Source: Bigelowiella natans CCMP2755 (lineage: Eukaryota; Cercozoa; Chlorarachniophyceae). Taken from it: a DNA stretch of 36,065 nucleotides. Every line of letters begins with the position of its first letter. Positions within the stretch are counted from its first letter, which is position 1. Where the stretch lies: NCBI GenBank assembly GCA_000320545.1, contig ADNK01002374.1, forward strand, positions 1 to 36,065, read 5' to 3'. Positions 10,748 through 22,128 of this stretch are shown here, piece by piece. The notes beneath the pieces are model-generated. The model made no database searches and was not told where the DNA came from. It worked only from the letters and a program-made list of their open reading frames with translations. A program made the position numbers and the translations under genes.

Positions 10748-13245
10748 ATGGCGAAGAAAAAGCGCGGAAACAAAGGGAAACGTGCCAAAGGAGGCAAGGG
10801 AAAGAAATTTGATGAGGTAGGAGATTGCGTCCTAAATTCGAAGCATTCGCTGTTTAGATGTAGTAATCAGAGGGCTTAAAAGCAACTGGGCTACCGTCTG
10901 GGAGTGATTTCGCGACGAAATGATAATTTCATTTTCAATTTTTCTAATACACCACCTTTGCATTGATTCTTGCATGTGACTCCTTTTGCTTTGGCCTATC
11001 ATCGATAGACGAAGAAGGTATTTGGAAACACCGAAGACGACTATGAGAAAGTGGAAAAAGTGCCTCTCTATCTGGTTGATGACATGGCTTCCATTAACAG
11101 GGTAATGTAGTCATCCTGTAGAAAGTGATACTTTTACTCATCTTGAAGAATTCGAAGTCTTTACATTGTTTTTGGAAGCGAAAATATTCGTGGCAACATG
11201 AAGCATAAGAATATGTGTACTGTTCGATGGCAGGACGTCGTGGTGGAGGGCCTCGATATGGTGGAGCCAGGAAGTGGGAAGCTACTGCTGGCTAAAACCC
11301 GTTTAAAACTCTCAAGAGGCCGTCGCTACGGACTTTGTGGAAAGAATGGTAGACGTACATGGCATGTTGTGACATCGAGGAGTTTGTGGACATCTTATTC
11401 TGTTGATGTTCGGTTCTCAGGAATTGGAAAGACCACCCTCCTTAAGTTGGTAGCTTCGGGAAACCTCAAAGAATTTCCTTCGCACCTCAAAGTACTCCAT
11501 GTGCGACAAGAGGTACGCGCAAAACGGCATCCCCCTCTAAAATGCGTTTGCTATGACTGAATCTGATATTGAAGATTCATTCTCATTGTGTGTAGGTTCC
11601 ATGTGATGACCGAAAAGTGGTCCAGTTTGTCTCAGAATGTGATGAGGAATTTAAGTTCCTTCAGGAGGAGGAAGAAAGGTTGTTAGATTATGCACGAAGC
11701 AGGGCTCTTTCATGTATGACTGGCCTTGAGAGTCTTGTGTGTTTTGTTGCGATTACTTACTTTACTTACTATGGTGCAGAATGTACGATCTGCTTGAAGA
11801 CGAAGATGCGGACATTGATTTCGATCCACAGGAGAGACTGGAAAAGATAGAGCAACGACGAAGGGTTGTAGACACATTTATTATTGTCATTAGCTAATAC
11901 TTACTTGTCCAGTTGATCGTGAACGCATATCTTCTTCATCATGATCATCGTCATTATCATCATTCATGCAGGACATTGGGGTAGATACCGCTCAAGCACG
12001 CGCCACGCACATTGTCATGGGTCTTGGTTTCACGAAAGAAATGCGGGAAAAGGTAATTATTTGAGGATGATACAATAAAGAATCTTGCCTACACACACAA
12101 ACACACACACACACACACACACACACATTCTCACCTATATTCTTAGTTACATATACATACCATCGATATATCTAGGCTATATTTAAAATTGCTGAGGATG
12201 CCCTCTGCATATACTTTCTTTCTTTACTGAATACTCTACTCTTATATATACACATGCACATAAATAAATATAAAATCATCATTCTCAGAAAACACAAGAT
12301 CTTTCGGGGGGGTGGCGTTGCCGTGTTGCTCTGGCATGTGCCCTCTTCATTGCCCCAGACTTGCTGCTCCTTGACGAGCCTACTAACCACCTTGATTTCC
12401 CCGGAGTAACCTGGCTCGAAAACTACCTAAAGAAGTACGAAAAGACCGCGATTATAGTTTCACACGACAAGACGTTTCTCAACACAGTCAGCTCAGACAT
12501 CATTCATATCGAAGATCGAAAGCTCAACTACTATAAGGGCAACTACAAGACCTTTGAGAAGGTGCGCGCAGAGCACCGCCGCGCACAGGAGAAGGAGCAC
12601 GAGTCACAACAACTTCGAATCAGGCAGATGAAAGAATTTATCAACCGATACCGTAGCGATGAGAGTAAGGCTTCCCTCGTGCAAAGCCGAGTAAAGGAGC
12701 TCGAGAAGATGGAGAGAGAGGGTCTCGCGGAGGAGGTAAAGGAGGAGAAGAAACTATCGTTCCGCTTTCCCTTACCAACTAAACTAGATCACGACATTGC
12801 GCGTATTATTGATATGGATTTCGGGTACGATCCGAAGAAGATCATCCTGCACAAAGTAAACTTTAACGTTACGATGAAGGACCGCGTTGGTGTTTTGGGC
12901 GTAAATGGCTGCGGCAAGTCGACGCTGCTGAAGCTCATTCTGGAGATGCTTAAGCCAACCGCAGGAAAGCTTGAGTTCAATCGCCATGCACGTGTTGCTT
13001 ATTTCACGCAGCACCACATGGATCTTCTTGACCCGAATCTTACTCCTGTGGAATTCCTGCAGCAAAAATTCAAGGAGGACAACATCAAGACTCATGAGGC
13101 AAGAGGGCACCTCGGAAAGTTTGCGCTAAGTGGGGACCTGCAGCTGCAGCCTATTGGCTTGCTTTCCGGAGGTAAACAACAACAACAACAACATAATGAA
13201 CAATTAATATCTACCTGCAACACCAAATATGATGACCGAGGCCAG

Positions 13246-13279
<34 letters not shown>

Positions 13280-13899
13280 AGTGTGATGGTGACGATGACA
13301 AAACGGGTTCAGAGGGGGTAATCTAGAGTACGTACTTCTTGGGGAAGGGTAGTAGGGAATCAATTGGTAGATGCTGCTGCTGGTGGTGGTGGTGGTGAGG
13401 GTGTCAATTGAGAGCGAGCCACTATTCAGTACAATAATGGAGGGGGGAGAAGCCACCACCACTACTTAGAACTCACACGATTTATTTTGGAAAAAATCTA
13501 TATTAGGCCAAAAGTCAAGGGTATCATTCGCTGCACTGACGTGGAAGCAGCCGCATGTGTTGATAATGGACGAGCCCACCAACCACCTCGACATTGAGAC
13601 TATTGAGGTATTATCATTCCAGCCATGATGGTTCAATGATGATCATGATGATGCTGAGAAGGAGGAGGAGGAGGAGGAGGAGGAGGAGGAGGAGGAAAAT
13701 GCATGTGAGGATGAGGATGGCTTATGTATACTGTTTCAGGCCTTAATCGAAGCAGTGAAAGATTTCCAGGGAGGCATCATTATGGTGAGTCACGATCAGT
13801 ACTTCCTAGAGTCCATTGCAGAGGAATTTTGGGGCATAAACGAAAAGGGAGAGACAAAATCTTTCCTTGACCTAGACGAGGCCAAAGAGTTCAGCTACG
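10748..13899 (+). CDS. ABCF-family twin-ATPase (translation-factor type ABC protein)
   Basis: A soluble ABC protein with two nucleotide-binding domains and no membrane part; the eukaryotic family acts on ribosomes and translation (GCN20, ARB1, ABC50 types). Exons: 10748-10816, 11009-11101, 11204-11348, 11421-11512, 11596-11738 (end uncertain), 11780-11864, 11972-12052, 12289-13171, 13507-13607 and 13740-13899, about 617 codons. It starts with a Lys/Gly/Arg-rich tail ([20 protein letters not shown]). Domain 1 has Walker A GKNGIGKTT (spliced across an intron), signature DLSGGW, Walker [13 protein letters not shown] and switch VSHD. The charged linker between the domains resembles the ABCF family linker. 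Domain 2 has [18 protein letters not shown] (spliced), [12 protein letters not shown] and MVSHDQYFL. All catalytic motifs are intact. The last exon ends in phase 1 at a strong GTAAGA donor, and what it joins is unresolved (see the following exon group). Confidence 0.9.
12091..12126. repeat. AC dinucleotide microsatellite
   Basis: AC tract in an ABCF intron, shortly before the exon that begins at 12289. Confidence 0.9.
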
Positions 13900-13955
13900 G
13901 TAAGACTATTGTTATTACTACTACTAGTAGTAGTACTACTTGTTGGAGTTGGGGT

Positions 13956-14059
13956 TGAGGGAGGGGGAGCAGGAGGAGGAAAAGGAGGTTGAATTAATAG
14001 TAGTAGCTGAGGGAGGGGGAGCAGGAGGAGGAAAAGGAGGTTGAATTAATAGTAGTTAG
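13956..14059. repeat. Tandem duplication, 52-base unit
   Basis: Two adjacent, almost identical purine-rich copies (13956-14007 and 14008-14059), each starting TGAGGGAGGGGGAGC and ending in GTTGAATTAATAGTAGT. They lie in the spacer or intron after the last ABCF exon. It is a recent local duplication with no coding use that I can see. Confidence 0.9.
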
Positions 14060-14515
14060 CATCATCATCATCATCATTATGTTCTCAACAAATCTGATAA
14101 ACATACGAGACAACAAATGCTTGATTTTCTCAGCCTAATCCATATTTTTAGAATACCGATTCACGGGTGCCACTAACCAACCCCAACCAATCCCCCCCCT
14201 TTGTAGCTTCATGTTTCGAGGAGAAGGAGAAACAAAAAAAATCCTCCGATAGTAAGCGAAGCCAGGTGCAAAAATAAAAAACAACTACAATGGCACTGAC
14301 TATTTTAGTAAATATGCTAGTTATTATGATCACGGCACCGCAAATATCAACAGACCTGAAAACGACATATTTTCTTTTAAACCTATACGTAAATGTGTAT
14401 GCATTTATATGATGTCCAAATGTCGGCACCACCAGCAGCATTGGCAGAGACGTTCCTCCTCTCCGTATCCCTTCTCTGCCCCCACCCTCCTCATCTGATT
14501 TCCCTGCCAACACAG

Positions 14516-15682
14516 ATTAAACAGAACAAGAAGAAACGGCAGCAGGAGGCCAAAGCAAGGCAGCGAGAGAGAGAAGCTCAGTTGGAAAAAGAGAGACAGG
14601 AGCAGGAGCAGAAAGAAGCAGAGGAAAAGGAAGAGAAAGCTAGATTAGCTAAGGTGATAGGCTATTTGTTGCTGATCGAATTTGTTCTTCTCCCAATTAT
14701 TGGAATGTAGAGCCAAAAAATATAAATTACAAGTGAGCAACGGTAGCATACAAAAGCTCATAGCTTTGACCACCGCTTAAATGTTTAATTGTATGTATGT
14801 TGCTCCCTACTTACATTACTACTACTACTACTACTCCTTTTACTACTGCAGGAGGCTTTCATGAAGGAAATAGAGGAATCTGAGAAGCAGAAGGAAGCAG
14901 AGGAAAAGGCTCGTAAGGAGAAGGAAGACAGGGAACGTGCAGAGGTATTACCACTAGTAATACACATAATGATAATGATAAGATAATGCCAATGGGGATC
15001 AGGAAAGGAGAGAGAAAGAGAGAGGGAAGAGAGAGGGGGGGGAATGGGAAGAGGATCAAAGGAAGATAAAACAGATATAACGCCTAATATTAAGGAGAAA
15101 TAGCTGATTTTAAAAAATTTTACAATGAACTAGCGTGAGGCTGCAGAAGCTGCCAAAGCGAAGGTGGAGGAAGCTAAGAGGAAAGCAGAGGAAGACGCTA
15201 AAAAAGCAGCAGCTGCTGCAAAGGCGAAGGAACAGGTGCTTATCGCTGACTTTAACTCCTTTCGTGCCGTAAATGCTCTCTATTTACATAACCCTCTGTT
15301 CTTCAACACACGCATCTACACGCACAAACACACACACACACACGCGCGCGCGCGTATTGCGCATTCGTAATGTGTGTATGCTGATGGTGGCTAGCTCTTC
15401 CTGGTCTGTCCTCCTTTTATCTACCGCAAATTATTGAAGATTACCTTCTCCATCGTGAATATACTTGCTGAAAACTGTTAGGCGGCTGCTGAACCGGAAA
15501 CTTTGAAGAAGCTCACTGCAGCTGCCAAAGAATTTAAGATTGACATTGCAGCTATCCAAGTCTTGCGAGATAACGAAATAGACGATGACGATATCGGGGA
15601 TTTATCCAAAGCTGATCTAAAAGAGCTTGGCCTGAAAATGGCTCAAGTTTTAAGGATCTTGAAGGCAGCGAAAACATTCTGA
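14516..15682 (+). CDS. Coiled-coil plus SAM-like exons, probable C-terminal extension of the ABCF protein
   Basis: Four phase-0 exons at 14516-14653, 14852-14944, 15134-15235 and 15482-15682 (stop TGA) encode about 177 residues. The first three give a Lys/Glu/Gln/Ala-rich helix typical of a long coiled coil (for example KARQREREAQLEKERQEQEQ). The last ends in NEIDDDDIGDLSKADLKELG followed by KMAQVLRILKAAKTF, which has the spacing of the last helices of a SAM domain. No convincing start codon or promoter precedes it, and an ABCF C-terminal tail is usually Lys/Glu-rich, so I favour one transcript with the ABCF gene. The join is not proven: the strong donor at 13900 is phase 1 while these exons begin in phase 0. 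A weaker phase-0 donor at 13912 or a missed small exon would fix this. A separate small gene starting at an ATG near 14420 is the alternative. Confidence 0.6.
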
Positions 15683-16520
15683 GTATTATCCATATAATCA
15701 TCTAGGACGTTAACATGTTTAAGCACAGGCTTGTGCCTGTGTGTCGTACATCTATATTCAATACGCTCGATGCGGGGCATGCATGTCTTCGAAATGCATG
15801 TACGAGCATACGCAGCAATCGAAGTGTGCATCGCAGGACTATCGTCATGATACATCGCTAGATCGCACTAGCGATGCCATAATCACATCGACTACATTAT
15901 TACGCATCAGTGCTATATATGAATACGGCTGCGCATATATCTTGAAAGCATATACTTTTATAGATATACTTACATTATACCACATGGCACAATACAGCCT
16001 TATATACACGTATCTGTGCCACTAATCTAGTAATAGATTTATATCTAGCTATCTAGCTATACATGGCAGTCAGCCTTGATGAGTAGTAGAATAGCCAACA
16101 TGTGCATCATATGATTCATTGTCGCGCACACAATAACAATATTGCTTTTACAATAATGTGAAACATGTATGTTATTGCAGAAAGCAACAAACACAATTTA
16201 AGCGCTGTAGCCGAGCTGTGCACAGCTACGTTATTTTGCTTAAAATGACTATGATTGAAAAAATGTAATCATTTCATTACATCCGTCTCATAGTATCTAG
16301 ATGATATATATTTCGTATTACGTGTACAACTATCTACTAGATCTAGACAGAGCAGTAGGCTACGTCGTCGTCTTGTTATGGCTATTCTATGATATATTAT
16401 ACATGTATATCAAGAGCTACATGTGCTATATGCATAAATACATTATATACCCTCGCACAGTCTAAAAGAGCGTCTAACTTTGCCTCGAAGTATCACTCAT
16501 AAACGACGAGTTGTAATTTA
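15683..16520. other. Convergent 3' spacer, AT-rich with short palindromes
   Basis: About 840 bases lie between two converging genes. It is AT-rich with many ATATAT, CTAGAT and ACATGT motifs and one clean 9-base inverted repeat (15853-15876). No gene is supported here. Confidence 0.5.
15853..15876. repeat. Perfect inverted repeat, 9-base arms
   Basis: CATCGCTAG, six bases, then CTAGCGATG: a perfect stem with a short loop. It lies about 170 bases past the stop codon of the coiled-coil/SAM exons, so it could fold in that 3' UTR or serve as a protein-binding palindrome. No function is shown. Confidence 0.8.
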
Positions 16521-17571
16521 CTATAACAAATCGGCCCAATTTTTCCCGGGAGGGGAGGTATACGTTAGTTGAATATTGAATTCGTTGTCAATCTAACAAC
16601 AACAGATACACCAAAAAAGTGGCAGAATATCACTTAGAATCATCTCACAGTGGAATATTGTAAAGCAAGTAACATAGTTTCCCTCACCTTTGGGTCTCGA
16701 AATACCCCATCTAAGTCAGACTTTCTTAATAAAAATTGGCCTAAAGGAATCGACGATAGCAGAGTATAAAATGAGGGAGGATGCTAAGAATAAGGGTTTC
16801 TATGAAGGAATCTGCAACACAGCATTTGACTTCACAATGCAAGAATTCTCACGCACCGCTCTTGAAGAGGAAAGCTGTGTGCACCCAAAATTCGCAGAAA
16901 GCCTTTGCTCCTGGGTGATCTGTAGAGATGGTCATTATTGGTAACATTGCATTTTGTTGGAATTTTAATTTATTCAGCACGCAAAGATCTCACACACCAT
17001 AAATATTGACTGGGTAGACTTGGAACCGAACGTCACCGGTGAGGCGTAGAGTTGAGCTTTTCTTCTCCCATGATTTGATATTAAAGGACACGCCGTCCCT
17101 CCGCACTGTATAAACGAAAACGAAAACAAAAATAGCAACACATACACAGTGAACGACAATATGCAAATATCGATCATATTCTATGTTCTTATTTCTCTGT
17201 ATTACGATCAAATCCTGAGCCTACTGCCTCAGCGGAGAACGTGTAGCTCTTTTTATCTTCCCTGCCCAGCTTGGGATTGTACCAGTAGTTGCTTACCATC
17301 TAAGAAAGAAAAGAAAGAAGAACAATTAACGAGGAGGAGGAGAAGAAACCTCGGATCTTATAACCAACCCAACAAGAAATAATCTTCATGCTTCTCTAAA
17401 TTGCAGACCACATTATAATCCAGACGACGACGACAGAAAGTACCAATGTCCAACCCAGCAGCGAATTATCAGATTTTGGGTCTTGGACACCCTTTGATCG
17501 AGCTACAGCATCCATTCACTCATTAGTCGATACCACCGTGTCAACTTAGAGTAGATCCTCTCCCCCCCCCC

Positions 17572-17616
<45 letters not shown>

Positions 17617-18029
17617 ACCTGCAAGCCATCGATGAGATACGTTAATATTGTACAGATTCAAACGCTTAAACTTGCCTAATAGTGATGCATTGATTCATTC
17701 AATCATTCATAGAACACAGCACACCTCACACTCCTTCCAATGGAGCAACGAAATATAGAGACTACTCCGTATCTTTTCTAGGTAAATATCGAAGAAACAT
17801 GCTGCTACATTCGTCGATTGTCTTTATCATTACATCGTTCTCCTAAGTGAGATAATTTTTCCATGGTAATCTTTGCGTCAAGATCACGAATCTTCTCCCA
17901 GTATTCCACATACCGTCTCTGATGAATCATTAGGGTGTATTATCGTATATACCATGCATAAATAAATAAACAAGTAAGCATTATATACACCGCCACTATC
18001 AAACATGCTGCGTTGTGAAGACTAGTATC

Positions 18030-18063
<34 letters not shown>

Positions 18064-18250
18064 TCTCACTAGCATCAGCACCTGGCTAGGCCCATCCACG
18101 CCTACACGCTTGGCTTGCGATACGTCGTCTTCTGTTCTCATTACAGCGAAGCGGGTTAACGCCTTCTCAGCGTAATAATCTTTGTGCTGTATGTGGCCAC
18201 GTCGCGCGTCGGCACACAACACCCACACACAACACCCACACCCACACACA

Positions 18251-18306
<56 letters not shown>

Positions 18307-18481
18307 GGGGAATCAAGAATGAACAATAGTAGCTGACACTCTTCTTATGTTGTTTCTATTATTATTTATCTCAAGTAGAGATACTGGCGTTATCCCTTCC
18401 TCGGAGAATGTCGAATGTCATATCATCATCATCATCATCATCATCATCATTATTCATAAAAATGACGATAATATCATCCAC

Positions 18482-18525
<44 letters not shown>

Positions 18526-18800
18526 ATACAAATTCATAGCTACTATTTTCCTTTTCTGCTAATACGCGAATACGTCTGCTACTACTAGTGCTAGTAGGAC
18601 GATAACTACTATTACTACTACAACAACAACTACTACTACAACAACCAGTTTAAGCAGAATGGAGGCCGTGACTACTCCAGTCCTTCCTTTACCACCCTTA
18701 CAGTGTATCGCGACAACATTCTTTTTGTCCTCTGTTAGAAATTCGCTGCGTGTGGCCAAAACTTGTATGAGGACTTACTTCAATGGGTGGCACGTGGATG

Positions 18801-18837
<37 letters not shown>

Positions 18838-20498
18838 GTCGTCATAGATACCATAAACTCATCTATGAGATAGTTTCCAGTACTTGGTACTACATACAAA
18901 AGCCATAACCTGGTTAAACTACGTCACCTTGCTTCATTGCAGAGCCTGACGAGCAAGCTCAATGGCGGAGGATTATGATCATCGAAGCCAAAGCGCCTTA
19001 CTCGGCCGTGGAAACCATCTTCGGGGTAATCTCTCTCTTCGCAGAGGTTGTATATCCTGTACTTCTCAGGATGACGTGTGTTGAAGAATTTTGTGACTTG
19101 TTTTAGAGGGTTTCGGTAGAGTCCCTCGTACTTTACAGATGGCAGCCCCATAGCAATCACCTGGGGTTCTGAGTCATGGTTATCAAGATGAATCGTAAAT
19201 CATAAACAACACCACTTACTGGCATTAACGTCTGTCATCATCATCATCATCATCATTGCTGCACCCTTCCTTCTTCATACTGGCCTACCTATATAAGTCA
19301 AATCCAGGTCAAATCCACCGCCGATAAAACGCCTTTTACGCCCCCCCACAAGGCGCCGAGCTCCTTTGAGAAGCCCAATGTATCCGATATAGATGCGTAC
19401 CACAATGCGCGCTGGAACAAAAGGCAAAACATCCGTCAGATCATGGTGATATACGCACACAACAAACACACATAGACAGCATACGTCTCCTCGGCGATCT
19501 TCTATAACTCCCAGACTACGACGACGACGATAATGAGTGACTCCTATGGTGATGATGACGATGATGACCAAGATGTAATGGCATGATGCACAGACCGAAA
19601 CTGACGCTCAATTGGACGATAAGGTTTGCGGATACGGGAAGGGTTCCAGGAAATGCCGTTGAAACTTCCACCGCGATTGCAGCAATGAGGAGGAGAGCAT
19701 CCAGAGAGTACCATTTAACGTTGCCTGAGGAAACAAGAAACGAGGGAGAGCCAGATGAAAGAGAAGTATCAGCAATCAATGATACATGAAAGAAAACTTA
19801 GGCGACAGATGGTTCAATTATTAATTAGAAGCGATTGTCTACCCGCACGATACTCGTCGGGCCAGTTGTAAATACAAATCCTACAACCAAACCAAAAGGA
19901 AGGCGGCGATGATTCCGTTAACGAAGAATTGCAACTTATTGTAAATAAAACTGAATTCGGTAATCTACATCATGCACTGAGAAACCTGAGGAGCAGTTCA
20001 AAGACAAAGTATACGTGTAATCCATAGCCGACGTATGTCTCTATGGGCGTTTCTCCGATCACGAACAACTCAAGCAAAATCAGCGCTGCCCACGCCAACA
20101 AAGCCAAGATTACCACTGTAAACATACATAGGAGGAAGGGAGCACGAAGAAGAAAAAATTATGCCAAAATCTTGTGAGAGAGTTAATTAAAGAAGAGGAT
20201 ACTGACCTACATTGTACCATACAGCCTCCAAAATAGCTCCACTGCATGCTTCCCTACAGCCGCTGAAATGGATAAAGTGACCCAAATATAAATTTTATAA
20301 TGGAATCTTTGCTCCTCCTCCTCCATAGTCTTCACTACCCAACAACTACATCCCATATCTATACCGGTATGATCAATAATAATGATACCCTTTCGCAGCT
20401 TGCTCCTTGGGTACGGCTAGGTGGGTTTCTGATCTCTCTAGATCCGGAAGATCATTCGGAAGATCAACCACATTCTCTTTCAACTCAAAATCCTCCAT
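16521..20498 (-). CDS. Voltage-sensing phosphatase (VSP/TPTE family), complete
   Basis: A membrane protein in which a voltage sensor drives a PTEN-like phosphoinositide phosphatase. Exons (minus): 20498-20389, 20262-20207, 20115-19978, 19724-19596, 19411-19289, 19168-18928, 18745-18646, 18186-18082, 17918-17834, 17801-17725, 17299-17206, 17105-16998, 16919-16857, 16740-16688 and 16592-16521, giving 517 residues. S1 is at about 55-78, S2 at 86-101 (VYFVFELLLRFL), S3 at 103-125 (WYSLDALLLI, with the conserved Asp) and S4 at 145-165. The basic linker GGRKRRF and then FDLDLTY match TPTE. The phosphatase has Asp in FDDHNPP (248/249) and the active site HCKGGKGRTG with Cys281 and Arg287. A C2 domain follows (LRLTGDVRFQVYP, FCEFWVHTAF) to the stop. 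An upstream exon around 20709 (MCHDKEKVRVSKEY) could extend the N-terminus. The 17834/17801 junction is the weakest, since it needs a 32-base intron. Confidence 0.9.
17574..17612. repeat. CT dinucleotide microsatellite
   Basis: CT tract in the VSP intron between the exons ending at 17725 and starting at 17299. It is preceded by a C run at about 17562-17572. Confidence 0.95.
18243..18302. repeat. Compound CA-GA microsatellite
   Basis: CA units pass directly into GA units, in the VSP intron just before (on the minus strand) the exon starting at 18186. Confidence 0.95.
18485..18522. repeat. TC dinucleotide microsatellite
   Basis: TC tract in the same VSP intron as the CA-GA repeat at 18243-18302. 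That intron also holds an ATC repeat at about 18421-18450. Confidence 0.95.
18804..18842. repeat. ATC trinucleotide microsatellite
   Basis: ATC/GAT tract in the VSP intron between the exons ending at 18928 and starting at 18745. Confidence 0.95.
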
Positions 20499-22128
20499 TT
20501 CAAATATGTCACCTGTATAGCACCAGACTCTTTAGAATTATTTATTTTACATATATAACTATACTATAACTCAGTTTGTAGTCTGATCATTGATATCTAA
20601 CAGCTGTCAGGGAAATATTTGGTTTATCAGCCCAGATAACACCACGTGCCGCTTGTAGTCTAGTGACATATTCTTTAGAAACCCGCACTTTCTCTTTGTC
20701 ATGACACATATGGGAACTTGCATTCATCTTCCTCGCAGCAAAGAATCACCATTCATTCCAAATTATACTCGGAATAATTAATATTGCTGCTGATATAAAT
20801 TCTCAGCCGCCATGCAAGCAACCAAAGCTATTTGCTGCAGAGAAACACAGCAGTAGTCCTACATTGCCCATATGGACAAACTCTAAATCTGTTTGTTTCT
20901 GGGTATTGGTTCACCTTGAATGCGCTATTCACCTACACTCGCTCTCCAACGCGAGGATGAGGCTTGAGATTGATTTTCAGTTGGGAGGTTTTGCTTAACC
21001 GGTCTCTCCTCTCTCGTTCCCCCCTCCCTCCTTTTTTTTCGTCGGGGCTGCCGTCCCAAACTTCAAATACAGTGAGGTATGTGTAACTTGGTGTACCAAA
21101 CTTATGATCGCTAAATCGATGCTATTTTGTAAATACGTCTTGATAATTGTCATGTCGTACCAACGATAAATCATGCAAATTTGTTTCGGCGCACATGGTT
21201 GCCCGTTATTGTGGTCTGGGAGTGATCAAGAGCCATTTGATCAAGAGGAGCTACTCCAAAATTGAGTTCTTTCATCATAATTTTTAGGTCGCACATATTT
21301 CCCCCCCTTTATTTTTTCCTAGTATTTTAATCAACTTGTCCTTTTTATTCTGGATTGTTCGTTTTGCAACGGAAATCCTTCGTTAAATTGAAAGTCAACA
21401 GGGAAATGCCCCAAAATACCAGGAATAATCGGCCAAAATATAGATCTAGCTACCGTCGTCATCTGAAGACTGTGCAGATGCTTTTGTGATGGCTACTGGA
21501 GTTCCCTACCTGGTCTAAAAATAGATCAAAAGTTACCGATGCTTGTTGTCACAGCAGCACTTTGGAATTGTTGTCGCACTGTTTAAAGGAGGGCAACTAG
21601 ACATCATCTTCACAGAACTCCTTCCCTTCTTCGAATCTATCGGCTCCCAGCTTGCCTCTACGCCCAACTCGATTTTGAACTGCTCATACAGGAACTGCTT
21701 CCCATAAATCCCATACATGTAGATGTAATGCTAATTGTTGTCTTTATGCGACAACCATTCTATGCGGCTTCTTTGCGATTTTACGATAGTCGCAAAATAT
21801 GAATGTGTAGATTTATGCTGAACTGATACTTGAGAGTTGATGAAAGACTTTTTGGTGCCTACGACAAAGATAAGGAAATTATTGAGGTAAAAAACAGCAT
21901 GATTCTGCGGATGTTGGGAGAACCTTGAGATACAAAAGTCTGAAATTTGCTACAAAATGGTGGATTCTGAGCACCGTTTACACACAGGGCACTTTCATCA
22001 ATCTTGGTCCTGATCTAAGTTGATTTGGAGGCTTCCAGCCATTCCATTTGCTAGATAAGGTAATCTCTATTATAGCTACCATACTAGCAGCTGGAATTCC
22101 TATCTAAATTTACTGCATTCATCCCAAG
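20499..22128. promoter_or_regulatory. Divergent intergenic region, VSP / unknown gene
   Basis: About 1.6 kb separates the VSP start (minus) from the next gene (plus), the longest gene-free stretch in the window. Near the VSP start there is a 40-codon minus-strand open frame from 20709 that may be an upstream exon or upstream ORF. A minus-strand 61-codon frame at 21533-21718 has no clear splice partners. The rest is unremarkable AT-rich sequence with T runs at about 21034-21041 and C runs at about 21301-21307. Confidence 0.4.

Noticed and set aside
13956-14059. Repeat units considered as a CRISPR array
   Set aside because: Only two directly adjacent copies with no spacers, in a eukaryotic intron or spacer.
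14148-14513. A 121-codon minus-strand frame between the ABCF exons and the SAM exons
   Set aside because: It is built of hydrophobic low-complexity sequence over T-rich DNA, with no family resemblance or splice partners.
16690-16944. An 84-codon plus-strand frame that looks protein-like
   Set aside because: It is antisense to two VSP C2 exons (16919-16857 and 16740-16688), which join in phase and match the family; the plus frame has no ATG start.
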